Below are positions 17,872 through 27,203 of a stretch of DNA of 64,000 bases, one piece after another. The stretch spans positions 1-64,000 of the forward strand of contig CAMKDV010000006.1 in the NCBI GenBank assembly GCA_946411385.1. Direction: 5' to 3'. The position numbers and the translations under genes were made by a program. The stretch comes from an uncultured Bacteroidales bacterium. Lineage in GTDB: Bacteria > Bacteroidota > Bacteroidia > Bacteroidales > Paludibacteraceae. The notes beneath the pieces are model-generated. The model saw only the letters and a list, made by a program, of their open reading frames with translations, did no database searches and was not told the DNA's origin. Position 1 is the first letter of the stretch. Each line of letters opens with the position of its first letter.

Positions 17872-19074
17872 ATGTATACCACATTTCAAAAACATCTTCA
17901 GGAAGAATTGCAGCAGATTGAAGCTGCAGGTTTGTACAAACGCGAGCGCGTGATCGTCACGCCTCAGTCATCGGGTATCGCCGTGGCTACTACAGACAAT
18001 CCTCATGCCGAAGTGATTAACTTCTGCGCGAACAACTATCTGGGTCTAGCCGACAATCAGGAACTGATTGACGCCGCCAAGGCCTGCATGGACCGTCGCG
18101 GCTACGGCATGGCGAGCGTACGCTTCATCTGCGGTACGCAGGACACCCACAAGCAACTGGAACAGGCTATCTCCGACTTCTTCGGCACGGAGGACACCAT
18201 CCTCTATGCATCGTGCTTCGACGCCAACGGCGGATTGTTCGAACCGCTGCTTGGACAGGAAGATGCCATCATCAGCGATGCGCTGAACCATGCATCCATC
18301 ATCGATGGCGTACGCCTATGCAAAGCCGTGCGTTACCGCTATGCCAACGGCGATATGGCTGACCTTGAGAAACAGCTGCAAGCCGCTCAGGCTCAACGCT
18401 ATCGCATCATCGCTACGGACGGTGTGTTCTCGATGGACGGCAATGTTTGTCCGCTGGACAAGATCTACGAACTGGCGCAGAAATACGACGCCATGGTCAT
18501 GGTGGACGAGAGCCACTCGGCCGGTGTTGTAGGCGAGACAGGTCACGGCGTGACGGAGCGCTATAACCTGCGCGGAAAGATTGAGATTCTTACCGGCACG
18601 CTGGGCAAAGCCTTTGGCGGTTCGGTAGGCGGCTTTACGACGGGCAAGAAAGAGATCATCGACCTGCTGCGTCAGCGCAGCCGTCCGTATCTGTTCAGCA
18701 ACTCTCTTCCGCCGATGATAGCGGCAGCCGGACTGAAGACGCTCGAACTGCTGACGCGCAACAACGAACTGCAAGACCGTCTGCACAGCAATACGGCTTA
18801 CTTTGTAGAGAAGATGAAAGGAGCCGGTTTTGATATCAAGCCCACGGAGAGCGCTATCTGCGCCGTTATGCTGTACGATGCCAAACTGAGCCAGGATATG
18901 GCTGCTGCCTTGCAGCAAGAGGGTATCTACGTTACAGGCTTCTACTACCCCGTTGTACCGAAAGACCAGGCGCGTATACGCGTGCAGGTAAGTGCTGCTC
19001 ACACGCGCGAGCAACTGGATAGAGGCATCGCAGCCTTCATCAAGGTGGGTAAAGCGTTTGGAGTAATCAAGTGA
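17872..19074 (+). CDS. kbl: Glycine C-acetyltransferase (2-amino-3-ketobutyrate CoA ligase)
   Basis: A 400-residue PLP enzyme of the alpha-oxoamine synthase family that interconverts 2-amino-3-oxobutyrate plus CoA with glycine plus acetyl-CoA in threonine breakdown. Seen: [14 protein letters not shown] near the N-terminus, the PLP-ring histidine block ([17 protein letters not shown]) and the lysine that forms the Schiff base at about K246 ([11 protein letters not shown]). Serine palmitoyltransferase and BioF are related alternatives, but the N-terminal [12 protein letters not shown] block points to Kbl. No threonine dehydrogenase is adjacent. It ends at a hairpin terminator shared with dapL. 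Confidence 0.88.
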   Translation: MYTTFQKHLQEELQQIEAAGLYKRERVIVTPQSSGIAVATTDNPHAEVINFCANNYLGLADNQELIDAAKACMDRRGYGMASVRFICGTQDTHKQLEQAISDFFGTEDTILYASCFDANGGLFEPLLGQEDAIISDALNHASIIDGVRLCKAVRYRYANGDMADLEKQLQAAQAQRYRIIATDGVFSMDGNVCPLDKIYELAQKYDAMVMVDESHSAGVVGETGHGVTERYNLRGKIEILTGTLGKAFGGSVGGFTTGKKEIIDLLRQRSRPYLFSNSLPPMIAAAGLKTLELLTRNNELQDRLHSNTAYFVEKMKGAGFDIKPTESAICAVMLYDAKLSQDMAAALQQEGIYVTGFYYPVVPKDQARIRVQVSAAHTREQLDRGIAAFIKVGKAFGVIK

Positions 19075-19106
19075 TCAGTATTCAGTGATCAAGAAAATCA
19101 GAGCAT

Positions 19107-19138
19107 AAATATAGCGCCTCGGTCGGGGCGCTATATTT
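19107..19138. terminator. Bidirectional terminator between kbl and dapL
   Basis: A perfect 12-bp stem, AAATATAGCGCC (19107-19118) with its complement (19127-19138), and an 8-base loop. The A/T-rich stem base supplies U-runs on both strands. It separates two convergent genes. Confidence 0.85.
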
Positions 19139-19139
19139 G

Positions 19140-20363
19140 TTACAATTGGCGGATACGCTGCATCGCTTCTTCGATCGTCTCGGTCATGCCGAAAGCAGAG
19201 AATCGAACAAAGCCTTCGCCTTCCCTGCCGAAACCTACGCCGGGCGTACAAACGACTTGCGCAGTGCCAAGCAAGTAATCGAAATATTCCCACGAACTCA
19301 TGTTCCTTGGCGTACGCATCCATATATACGGGCTGTTCACACCGCCATACACCTCCATGCCAATGCCTTGCAGTCCGCTGAGGATAAGCTGTGCATTGTG
19401 GTGGTAGACGGCAATCTGTTCCCGGGTCTGGCGATAGCCTTCCGGGGTAAGCACCGCTTCCGCTGCGCGCTCGGAGATATAGCTGGTACCGTTATATTTG
19501 GTGCACACACGCCTGAGCCATAGCGGATTGAGCTGCACATCGCGGCCATCAGCTGCTCGGCCGTACAAGGCTTTCGGCACAACTGTATAACCGCATCGTA
19601 CGCCGGTAAAACCAGCCGTCTTGGAGAAACTGCGTATCTCTATCGCGCATTCCTTAGCGCCCTCGATCTCGTAGATAGAATGCGGCACATCCTTGTCCTG
19701 AACAAACGCCTCGTACGCGCAATCGAAGATGATGAGCGCCCGAACACGCCGTGCATAATCCACCCACATACGCAACTGGTCGTAGGTCAGCGCCGTACCT
19801 GTGGGGTTATTGGGCGAGCAGAGGTAGATAAGGTCGGGCGTCTCATCGGGCAGCGCCGGACAGAAATCATTCTGCGGATTGCACGGCAGCATGATGATAT
19901 CCGACCAATGATCTTCCATCCAATCACCTGCTCTACCCGCCATCACACTCGTATCGACATATGCCGGATAAACCGGATCGGCTATTGCCACGCGGTTGTT
20001 AAGAGCCAGGATATCCGTTATGTTGCCCAGATCGCTACCGGCGCCGTCGGAGATGAAGATCTCATCCGTATCCAGATGGATGCCCAGCGGCGTATAATCG
20101 AAATCCGCGATGCGTTGACGCAGCCATAGCGGACCTTCTTCCAAACCGTAACCGTGGAAACGCTCCACCGTAGCCATATCTTCCACAGCCTTGTGCAAGG
20201 CGTCAATCACAACGGGCACAAGCGGGCCTTGTACATCGCCAACACCCAGACGCAGCACCTTGGCTGACGGATGCTCCTGCTCATAGGCGCGTGTACGGTG
20301 GACAATCTCGGTGAAGAGATAGGATTTGCGTAGTTTGAGAAACTCTGAGTTGATTTGTATCAT
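19140..20363 (-). CDS. dapL: LL-diaminopimelate aminotransferase
   Basis: A 407-residue PLP aminotransferase that converts tetrahydrodipicolinate directly to LL-diaminopimelate, the short route used in Bacteroidetes. Diagnostic blocks: LRLGVGDVQGPL, HGYGLEEGPLWLR, FISDGAGSDLGNI, DPVYPAYVDTSVMAG, LCSPNNPTGTA, and the PLP lysine in SFSKTAGFTGVRCGY. The next upstream gene is folK-dapF, whose epimerase half performs the next step, so the pathway order is kept in one transcript. It ends at the terminator at 19107-19138. Confidence 0.96.
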   Translation of the reverse strand: MIQINSEFLKLRKSYLFTEIVHRTRAYEQEHPSAKVLRLGVGDVQGPLVPVVIDALHKAVEDMATVERFHGYGLEEGPLWLRQRIADFDYTPLGIHLDTDEIFISDGAGSDLGNITDILALNNRVAIADPVYPAYVDTSVMAGRAGDWMEDHWSDIIMLPCNPQNDFCPALPDETPDLIYLCSPNNPTGTALTYDQLRMWVDYARRVRALIIFDCAYEAFVQDKDVPHSIYEIEGAKECAIEIRSFSKTAGFTGVRCGYTVVPKALYGRAADGRDVQLNPLWLRRVCTKYNGTSYISERAAEAVLTPEGYRQTREQIAVYHHNAQLILSGLQGIGMEVYGGVNSPYIWMRTPRNMSSWEYFDYLLGTAQVVCTPGVGFGREGEGFVRFSAFGMTETIEEAMQRIRQL

Positions 20364-20379
20364 TGCATCAGTGTGTTAG

Positions 20380-20397
20380 ATCAGCCATATGGCTGAT
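20380..20397. repeat. Perfect 18-bp palindrome ATCAGCCATATGGCTGAT
   Basis: Third location of the ATCAGCCA/TGGCTGAT family, between dapL and folK-dapF. Confidence 0.75.
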
Positions 20398-20404
20398 GGA
20401 TTAG

Positions 20405-21652
20405 TTATTTCAACCAGCCTTCGAATACCTCTGTGGCTGAGCCAATCATCCGTGCGGTATGATTATCCTGCTCGATGGTAAGTATGCCGCCAAGCAAAGC
20501 GACCTCCACAGGACTGTCGCACATACCTGCCTCAATACATGCCACTGCCGTAGCCGTAGCGCCGGTGCCGCATGCCATCGTCTCACCGCTACCGCGTTCC
20601 CAGACGCGCATGGCTACATGATGGCGGTCAATCACGACGCAGAACTCCACATTGGTTCTGTTGGGGAACAGCTGGTAGTGCTCCACCTGCGGCCCTATGG
20701 TATGCACCAGGTCGCGCGTGAGAGGCTCATTGTCAGCCAGTATCGTCACGGCATGCGGATTGCCTACATCCACGAGGTGATAGGTGCGAGCGCCAATGGT
20801 CTGCGTACCTTTATATACAGGCTTGCCCATATCCACCGCTATATGCTCCATATCGCGGATATCTATATGGCGTACGCCGCTGCCCGTAGCCAGACGCAGA
20901 CTGTCGGTTTCGGGCAAGTACCTGTGCTTCTTCAGATACAGCGCCACGCATCGTGAGGCATTCCCGCACATCTCCGCCTCGCTGCCGTCGGCATTGAAGA
21001 TACGCATCCTGTAGTCCGCCTCGTTGTCGGACAGGATAAACACCAATCCGTCAGCACCGATACCTTTGTGGCGGTCGCACAACCGCGGTGCATATTCAGC
21101 CACCACCGGCAGCAGCACCTGAGGCAAGACGCTCTTGATGCAGTCGAAATAGATATAGTCGTTGCCCAGGCCGTGCATCTTGGTGAAGGGAATGACCGAC
21201 TGCTCTATGATCTTCGCTATCAGTGCTTTCAAGGGCTGTTGCACAAAATCGCGCTTGTCCATCTGCGGATGAGGCAGGGTAAGTAGAGGCGTGTTGATTG
21301 TCAATTCCACGCCGTCGGCATAGGCCTTGAGCAGGTCAATATCGATAGTGCGGTCGGTATATTCGCGTACGCCGTGCAGCATTCTGACCTCATGTTTTTC
21401 ACGCCCTAACTGCTGCTCTATATCTTGCGCAATGGCCAGCACATCCATCGGCTGCAGAGCCGATTCGTACAACGCAACGGTGTTGCAGAACTCATGTTCC
21501 GACACGAATCCTACTGCCGGGCTGTACACGAACGGCGCTTCACCTATCAACTTGCCTACCCGCTTCTCCAGCATGCTTATGGCACGGCGGATGGTTTGCT
21601 CGCGAGCACCCAAGTTGCTGCCTAAACCGATGAAATACAAGATACTTGCCAT
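20405..21652 (-). CDS. dapF: HPPK-diaminopimelate epimerase fusion (FolK-DapF)
   Basis: 415 residues with two complete enzymes in one frame. Residues 1-152 are 6-hydroxymethyl-dihydropterin pyrophosphokinase (FolK): GLGSNLG at 9-15, DRTIDIDLL at 100-108 with the Mg-binding D104/D106, and HPQMDKRDFV at 128-137. Residues 153-415 are diaminopimelate epimerase (DapF): FTKMHGLGNDYIYFD at 156-170 and both catalytic cysteines, C229 (MCGNASRC) and C361 (ACGTGA). It thus serves folate synthesis and lysine/peptidoglycan precursor synthesis. Both active sites look intact. No stop or shift separates the parts. It lies between dapL and a phosphoesterase gene on the same strand. Confidence 0.92.
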   Translation of the reverse strand: MASILYFIGLGSNLGAREQTIRRAISMLEKRVGKLIGEAPFVYSPAVGFVSEHEFCNTVALYESALQPMDVLAIAQDIEQQLGREKHEVRMLHGVREYTDRTIDIDLLKAYADGVELTINTPLLTLPHPQMDKRDFVQQPLKALIAKIIEQSVIPFTKMHGLGNDYIYFDCIKSVLPQVLLPVVAEYAPRLCDRHKGIGADGLVFILSDNEADYRMRIFNADGSEAEMCGNASRCVALYLKKHRYLPETDSLRLATGSGVRHIDIRDMEHIAVDMGKPVYKGTQTIGARTYHLVDVGNPHAVTILADNEPLTRDLVHTIGPQVEHYQLFPNRTNVEFCVVIDRHHVAMRVWERGSGETMACGTGATATAVACIEAGMCDSPVEVALLGGILTIEQDNHTARMIGSATEVFEGWLK

Positions 21653-21665
21653 TGACGGTGACTGT

Positions 21666-22556
21666 TTAGTTGCTGGTCAAATTTACGAATTTGTAGCTGA
21701 TAGGCTCGTTGCCTACTTCTGCCACGAGGTAACCGGGATGCGGTTCGCGGTCGAAGAGTGCATCCACGACGATAGCCGTCATGTTGTGCAACTGGCTGAT
21801 CTCGCGCGAGTGGTCATGTCCGCACCAGTACATCTCCACCTTGTGTTCCTGCAACATGTGCAGCAGCGCATAGGTCTCCTCTATCGGCATGTTAGATGTA
21901 TGGCCCTGCGACGAATCGCGCTTGAACAGATGGGTATGGGTGTTCACCACGATATGCCTGAACGACTGAGTATCCGCCCATTTGAGCGTCTGTTCCAGCC
22001 AGGCCCATTGCTTGGTGCCCAGCACACCTTCGGCGGTATCGATGAAGATATACAGGTCTTGTTTGCCTGAAGGCGTGCGCACAATGGCATAATAGGTAGA
22101 GGTCTTCCAGCGCGAGATATATTCGCCCCATTGATTGAAATAGATATCATGATTACCTGCTACGACAAGCAGCGTATCTTTCTTGAGCGGATTGGCGGGA
22201 ATACTGTCGACAGGAAGCTTCATGTAGTCCCAGTGGTTCTGCGCGTTGATCAGGTCACCCAGATGGATGGCAAGCGGACAACTGAGGTCGTTACGATAGT
22301 CGCTGATGAAGGTTTCCCAGTTCGTACGGGTCCGGTCGACATGCGTATCGGTAGCCACATACACGCGGTAGTTCTCGGCTGAAGCTGCAATCACCGGCAT
22401 GCCGTGTTGCGCGTTATATGCAAACGAGTCGTCAATACGCTTGTCAATCTGCGGTGAACTGCCGCTCACCATTCCTACTATATCCAGATTCCATGTATCC
22501 GGATTACATGCCGTCAGCACTGCGGCACACGCAATCAATATAATCGATTTTTTCAT
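21666..22556 (-). CDS. Calcineurin-like metallophosphoesterase lipoprotein
   Basis: 296 residues. A type II signal peptide ends in the lipobox LTAC, so it is anchored in an envelope membrane. The phosphoesterase blocks are ATDTHVDR (a D-x-H variant), IHLGDLIN, VVAGNHDIYF, HIVVNTHTH and WCGHDHSRE, giving a full set of metal ligands. The substrate is unknown. The start at 22556 was chosen to place MKKSIILIACAAVL at the N-terminus. It is 13 bp downstream of the outer-membrane-like gene and 14 bp upstream of folK-dapF. Confidence 0.85.
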   Translation of the reverse strand: MKKSIILIACAAVLTACNPDTWNLDIVGMVSGSSPQIDKRIDDSFAYNAQHGMPVIAASAENYRVYVATDTHVDRTRTNWETFISDYRNDLSCPLAIHLGDLINAQNHWDYMKLPVDSIPANPLKKDTLLVVAGNHDIYFNQWGEYISRWKTSTYYAIVRTPSGKQDLYIFIDTAEGVLGTKQWAWLEQTLKWADTQSFRHIVVNTHTHLFKRDSSQGHTSNMPIEETYALLHMLQEHKVEMYWCGHDHSREISQLHNMTAIVVDALFDREPHPGYLVAEVGNEPISYKFVNLTSN

Positions 22557-22568
22557 GATTGTCAACTG

Positions 22569-23285
22569 TTAGAAGTTATACGCAAATCCTCCTCGCACCT
22601 CGGCGGCATAATACTTGGCATTCAGGTGGAACATTCCCGTCGGTTTGCACAAGGCAGACAGGTTGACCTGCCAATGCTCGTCAATGTTGTAGCGTCCGTT
22701 CGCCATGAAGATAGGCTGCCATACGCGCTCAATCTGATAGTCAGTCATGTTGGATATGCACATGCTGATGTTCCACGGTGACACTTTCGGACGCACGAAC
22801 ACCTCCAGACGATACGTCAGGTTGAACGGCTCGACGATGATGTTCGACGTGCTATGCCAGTCGTAGGGCGTCTCCATAATCAATCGCGTGGACATACCCA
22901 GTTGGAATGATACGTACTCCATCCTGTAGCCCACGGCTATGGCTTGTGTCAGGTCGTTGAATCCGTCACGCGCATAGAGTCCTGCCAGCATCCTGCCCTC
23001 CAGATAGATCTCGCCTACCGGTACGGCAAACTTCGGACGCACCTGTACACCCAGAGCATGGGTATTCTGAAACGAGAAGAACATGTCTGCCTGCATCTCA
23101 AAATGCGGATTGATAGGCATGAATGCCCCGATGGCTACAGAGCCATAATGGCCGTACGTGGTGTTGTGGTTGTAGCCCAGACTCATCCGCACGGAATACT
23201 GATCGGTGCCATACTGCACCTGCGCCATAGCGGGCATCATCAGCCAGACTGCCATCAGTACAATTAGTGTAAATCGTTTGTTCAT
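22569..23285 (-). CDS. Putative outer-membrane beta-barrel protein
   Basis: 238 residues with a signal peptide (MNKRFTLIVLMAVWLMMPAMA). The rest is dominated by alternating aromatic beta-strands and ends in a terminal Phe (GGFAYNF), the usual signature for insertion by the BAM machinery. No specific family is recognised. Its position after mutS2 in the same direction may only reflect read-through. Confidence 0.7.
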   Translation of the reverse strand: MNKRFTLIVLMAVWLMMPAMAQVQYGTDQYSVRMSLGYNHNTTYGHYGSVAIGAFMPINPHFEMQADMFFSFQNTHALGVQVRPKFAVPVGEIYLEGRMLAGLYARDGFNDLTQAIAVGYRMEYVSFQLGMSTRLIMETPYDWHSTSNIIVEPFNLTYRLEVFVRPKVSPWNISMCISNMTDYQIERVWQPIFMANGRYNIDEHWQVNLSALCKPTGMFHLNAKYYAAEVRGGFAYNF

Positions 23286-23301
23286 AGATATTTGATGTTA
23301 A

Positions 23302-25674
23302 TTATAATTCTACAATCGTCTGCCCCGCCCCGCCTCTGTCAGGATCGCCGTCGCGGAAAGTGAGTGTGCCCGTTCCGCGTTTAGCCATCGCACGGCTTTT
23401 CTGCTGCAAGTAGTCACGCACCACTTGCTTCACCGCACCTGTGCCGGTGCCATGAAGGATGGTTACTTCCTCAGCGCCTACCATGATGGCATCGTCAATA
23501 TAGGCGATGATCGTCTCCAGCGCCTCATCCACGCGCATCCCGCGCATATCCAGCGTACGGTTGAATGCCAGTTTGCGACGGCGCATCTGGTCCGCTACGG
23601 TGGTGGCAGCTCGCGGCGCAGAAGGTTTGGCAATGATATCCGGCCGTTTGGTCAGTACGCGCAGCTCACTCAAGTCGTGCAGTACCGACTTGCCACCTCG
23701 CTTCTCTACTTTGGTCTGCGCAACGGCAGTGGTCTTTTGTTTTTCACCTTTTCCTGCTTTGCCTTTTGGAGCATCGGTGGTCTTTTGTCCTACTTTCTCT
23801 TTCAGCTCCTCAACCTTGGCTCTCGCTTTCTTCGTTGCCTCTTTCTCCGCCTGTTTCTCCTTGATCTCGCGTATCGTGCGTTCGATAGTGGCATTGGATT
23901 GCTCCAGCAGTTGTGCCGCTTGCTCTTTCGCCTCGCTGAGCATCTCTTTTTGCTTCTTTTTCAGCTCGCCTATCTCTTTCTCGTAGTACGCTATCCGGTC
24001 TTCCAGATGCTTCTCGCGCAAACGGATGTTCTGCCGCTTGTTGGCCCAATAGCGCTTGTCTCGGGCTATGTCCTGCAGTTGCCGGTCATAATCGATATGC
24101 TCCGAACCGATCAGTTCGGTTGCCTGGCTAATGATATCCTCCGGCAGACCTATCTGCCTGGCTATCTCGATGGCAAACGATGATCCGGCTTGCCCTACGG
24201 ACAACTGGAACAGCGGCCTGAGCGCACCTCTATCGTACAGCATAGCGCCGTTGATGATACCTTCTGTCTGCTCCGCCAGATGCTTGAGGTTGGTATAATG
24301 GGTTGTTATCACGCCGTACGCCTGAGCCTCGTTCAGATGCAGCAGCACACTCTCGGCTATCGCTCCGCCGATGAGCGGCTCGGTGCCTGTACCGAACTCG
24401 TCTATCAGGAACAGCGTCTTCCCATCGGCCATCCGCACAAATGTCTTCATATTCCGCAGATGCGACGAATAGGTTGACAAATCATTGTTGATGGATTGTT
24501 CGTCGCCTATATCTATCATCAGATTCTCAAACAAGCCGACCTCTGAAGTATCGTCAGCAGGTACAGTCATGCCACATTGGAGCATGTATTGCAGCAGTGC
24601 TACGGTCTTCAGGCATACCGATTTGCCACCGGCATTCGGACCGCTGATGACGAGTATCCGGTTCGGTTCGTTAAGTCGTATATCCAACGGCACCACCTCT
24701 TTGCCCGTCTCCGGCAGACGCTTGCACAGCACCGGATGCCGCGCGGAACGCCAGCCTATATGCGGCCTATCGAGCAATATGGGTGATACGCTGTGCAGCT
24801 GCACACCTACTCTGGCTTTGGCGCGAAGAAAATCAATCTCCGCCAGGAAAGTCTGCACGCCAATGAGTTCGCTCATCTTTGCGCGCAGCTCACCGCTGAC
24901 CATGATCAGTATACGCGTGCGTTCCCTGCGCTCGGCGCTCTCCAGTTCGCGTATGCGGTTGTTGGCCTCTATCACTTCCTGCGGCTCAATGTAAACTGTC
25001 TTGCCCGAAGCACTCTCGTCATGCACGATGCCGCCAATCTTGCGTTTGTATGCCGGCGCTACAGGTAGTACCAGTCGTCCTTCGCGCAAGGTAGGAGCCG
25101 TATCCTTGTCAATCAGCCCGTCGGCTTGCGCTCTGCGTAGTATCTGTTCTATCACGCGGCTCACCGTTCCTTCTGCCCGGCGCAACTCTTGGCGCAGCCT
25201 ATACAGTTCGTCCGAAGCGTTGTCGCGAAGCTCGCCGTAGCGGTCCAGCAATCGCTCCAGACGCGTAGTTACCTCATCCGTCACGAGCAGCGAACCGGAT
25301 GCTATACGCACCAGACGGTCGTAGCGCAACGGATCCAGCGAACTGAGAAAACGATGCATGTCACGCGCAAAAAGCAGACACTTGTACAGCTGGAACAGCT
25401 CTGCTTCGTCCAGATACAATCCTTCCACGCGTATACGCTGCAAGGGCTCACGCAGGTCGTGTATCTCGCCGTGCGGAAACGACAAAGCCGCATCCGTCAG
25501 CGCTTGCTGCATCTGCCATGTCTCTGTTACCGAAGCCGTTATGGCATCTTTGTCCGTCATGAAGCTCATCGCATCACAACGCTCTCTGCCCAACGACGAA
25601 TCGCATGCACGGCTCAGCCATTCGCGAACGATCGTGAAATCAATCTTTTGCTCTATGTCTTCCGGATAAATCAC
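23302..25674 (-). CDS. mutS2: MutS2 endonuclease/ribosome-rescue ATPase
   Basis: 790 residues. MutS-type ATPase domain with Walker A GPNAGGKS (about 344) and Walker B LFLIDEFGTG. A long charged coiled coil follows (about 520-650; KKKQKEMLSEAKEQAAQ). The C-terminal Smr domain has LDMRGMRVDEAL and HGTGTGAVK. There is no N-terminal mismatch-recognition domain, as expected for MutS2. Members suppress homologous recombination and, in some bacteria, split collided ribosomes. Its start overlaps the stop of the DciA-like gene (ATGA), so the two are coupled. Confidence 0.95.
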   Translation of the reverse strand: MIYPEDIEQKIDFTIVREWLSRACDSSLGRERCDAMSFMTDKDAITASVTETWQMQQALTDAALSFPHGEIHDLREPLQRIRVEGLYLDEAELFQLYKCLLFARDMHRFLSSLDPLRYDRLVRIASGSLLVTDEVTTRLERLLDRYGELRDNASDELYRLRQELRRAEGTVSRVIEQILRRAQADGLIDKDTAPTLREGRLVLPVAPAYKRKIGGIVHDESASGKTVYIEPQEVIEANNRIRELESAERRERTRILIMVSGELRAKMSELIGVQTFLAEIDFLRAKARVGVQLHSVSPILLDRPHIGWRSARHPVLCKRLPETGKEVVPLDIRLNEPNRILVISGPNAGGKSVCLKTVALLQYMLQCGMTVPADDTSEVGLFENLMIDIGDEQSINNDLSTYSSHLRNMKTFVRMADGKTLFLIDEFGTGTEPLIGGAIAESVLLHLNEAQAYGVITTHYTNLKHLAEQTEGIINGAMLYDRGALRPLFQLSVGQAGSSFAIEIARQIGLPEDIISQATELIGSEHIDYDRQLQDIARDKRYWANKRQNIRLREKHLEDRIAYYEKEIGELKKKQKEMLSEAKEQAAQLLEQSNATIERTIREIKEKQAEKEATKKARAKVEELKEKVGQKTTDAPKGKAGKGEKQKTTAVAQTKVEKRGGKSVLHDLSELRVLTKRPDIIAKPSAPRAATTVADQMRRRKLAFNRTLDMRGMRVDEALETIIAYIDDAIMVGAEEVTILHGTGTGAVKQVVRDYLQQKSRAMAKRGTGTLTFRDGDPDRGGAGQTIVEL

Positions 25675-25961
25675 TTCAGTCGTATATCTTTGATTGCCTC
25701 TCCTCCGGCAGCTTCGTTCAGTTTCTGCACCAGCGCGAACCGCTGCTCGAACAGTTCCTGCCTCAGAGCGGCATTCACTACGCGCACATGCAATGTGCCG
25801 TCTTTCACCTCCATCTCACGCGTATAGCGTGCCACGAGCGGTCCGAGCACCTGTTTCCACGCTTCCGGCATCTTATGTGCCAGCAGCGGCTGCTCCAGTC
25901 CTTGCTCGCGAATCCACTCGCCTATAAGGATGTCCAACGATTGTGCGTCTGTGCGTTTCAT
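25671..25961 (-). CDS. DUF721/DciA-like protein
   Basis: 96 residues matching the DUF721 (DciA-related) family: MPEAWKQVLGPLVARYT, then VRVVNAALRQELFEQRFALVQKLNE. In other bacteria DciA helps load the replicative helicase. This short version has only the DUF721 core without extensions. It lies 10 bp after the glucosaminidase gene and overlaps mutS2 by 4 bp. Confidence 0.8.
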   Translation of the reverse strand: MKRTDAQSLDILIGEWIREQGLEQPLLAHKMPEAWKQVLGPLVARYTREMEVKDGTLHVRVVNAALRQELFEQRFALVQKLNEAAGGEAIKDIRLK

Positions 25962-25971
25962 ATCTATCTAA

Positions 25972-27090
25972 CTATCTCAAATCCAGCCACTGCTGCGTGG
26001 TGAGCGGTGTGCCTTCGGGTATACCGTTCAGTTTGTACAGCGTGCTCATCCTCATGCCGTAGCGCTGGGCTATATCCCATGCCGACTCGCCTTTGTGTAC
26101 AAAGTGACGCGGATGTTTTCTGTCGGCCTTGCTGCGTTTTGGGAACAGATATATCCTGTCACCGCCGCGCAACAGCTGCTTGTCCGTTGCCTCGTTGATG
26201 CGCCGTAACGTTTTCTCTTCCATGCCCAGCAGATAGGCTATGCTTCCCCATGTATCGCCTTCCACCGCCACGATGAACTTCCGTCCGTTGGTCCTTCCCA
26301 CTGCACGATCCACATACAGGTTCTTCGTGCGCATTTGTGCCGGAGTCCATTTCACCGTATCTGCTTGTATATCAGGCATCGGCTGCGGTGCTACAGGTTC
26401 TGTTGCCGGCTTCTGTTCTACCGGTTTCTGCTCTACAGGCTTCGTCTGGGTGGCAGGTTTGCTCGGTTTGCTCGGCTTGGTTGTTGTAGGCTTCGCCGGT
26501 TTAGTCTGTGTAGCCGGTTTGGCAGGTGTAGAGGGCTTAACCGGCTCCTCTACGCTCGGCTCGGGCTTCTGCTTTTCCAGATTCATCAGATCGTAGGTCT
26601 CGATGATGCGAATGAGCTTCTGCGGATAGCTCGGGTCGGTAGCGTAACCACAGGCTTTCAGCCCGTTAGCCCAGGCTTTGTAGTCCGTCATGGGATAGGT
26701 GAACAGCACCTCATAGCGCTTGCGCTTGAGAAAGAGCGAGTGATCGCGGAAGGAGTCTTCCGCCTTCTCGTACGAGCGGAAACACTCATCTTTCTTGTCA
26801 TCATCCTTGTGGAAAGTACCGCCTTGCCAGTCCTGATGGCATTTGATGCCGAAATGGTTGTTGGCTTCCGTGGCAAGCGTACTCTGCCCTGCTCCGGACT
26901 CCAGCAAGCCTTGTGCCAGCGTGATAGCCGCCGGTATGCCGTACTGCTTCTGCTGCGCCAAGGCCGTCTTGCGCCAACGTGCTATGTAGGCTTCGTACGC
27001 AGGGTTCTTGCTCACCGCATCAGTGGCGTACAAACTTATTCCTGCGAACAAAAATGCAGCAATTAACAGACAATTCTTGTATCTAAACAT
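25972..27090 (-). CDS. Glucosaminidase with two C-terminal LysM domains
   Basis: 372 residues with a signal peptide (LLIAAFLFAGISLYA). The catalytic domain (about 35-175) is of the glucosaminidase/GH73-like type: LAQGLLESGAGQST contains the probable catalytic Glu, followed by NNHFGIKC and YPMTDYKAWANGLKACGYAT. A Pro/Thr/Lys-rich linker (about 180-255) with repeats of KPATQTKP comes next. Two LysM modules bind glycan (VEGDTWGSIAYLLGM and HKGESAWDIAQRYGM). It is a periplasmic peptidoglycan hydrolase, probably in cell separation or wall turnover. It has its own promoter at 27124-27155. Confidence 0.9.
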   Translation of the reverse strand: MFRYKNCLLIAAFLFAGISLYATDAVSKNPAYEAYIARWRKTALAQQKQYGIPAAITLAQGLLESGAGQSTLATEANNHFGIKCHQDWQGGTFHKDDDKKDECFRSYEKAEDSFRDHSLFLKRKRYEVLFTYPMTDYKAWANGLKACGYATDPSYPQKLIRIIETYDLMNLEKQKPEPSVEEPVKPSTPAKPATQTKPAKPTTTKPSKPSKPATQTKPVEQKPVEQKPATEPVAPQPMPDIQADTVKWTPAQMRTKNLYVDRAVGRTNGRKFIVAVEGDTWGSIAYLLGMEEKTLRRINEATDKQLLRGGDRIYLFPKRSKADRKHPRHFVHKGESAWDIAQRYGMRMSTLYKLNGIPEGTPLTTQQWLDLR

Positions 27091-27123
27091 ATATATTTAC
27101 ACTTTCACAAACAAAATCGCTTA

Positions 27124-27155
27124 CAAAATTACAAAATAATTTGCATTTTTGCAAA
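27124..27155 (-). promoter_or_regulatory. Promoter of the glucosaminidase-mutS2-dap run
   Basis: Minus strand TTTG (27155-27152), 20-base spacer, TAATTTTG (27131-27124). It overlaps the divergent promoter at 27140-27171 by 16 bp. Confidence 0.8.
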
Positions 27156-27171
27156 TATTTTCGTATTTTTG
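27140..27171 (+). promoter_or_regulatory. Promoter of the collagen-like lipoprotein
   Basis: TTTG (27140-27143), 20-base spacer, TATTTTTG (27164-27171), 33 bp before the ATG. It shares bases with the opposing promoter, so the two polymerase sites should exclude one another. Confidence 0.75.
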
Positions 27172-27203
27172 CAGTCGAAAGAAATTAATAATGTAAACAA
27201 GAT

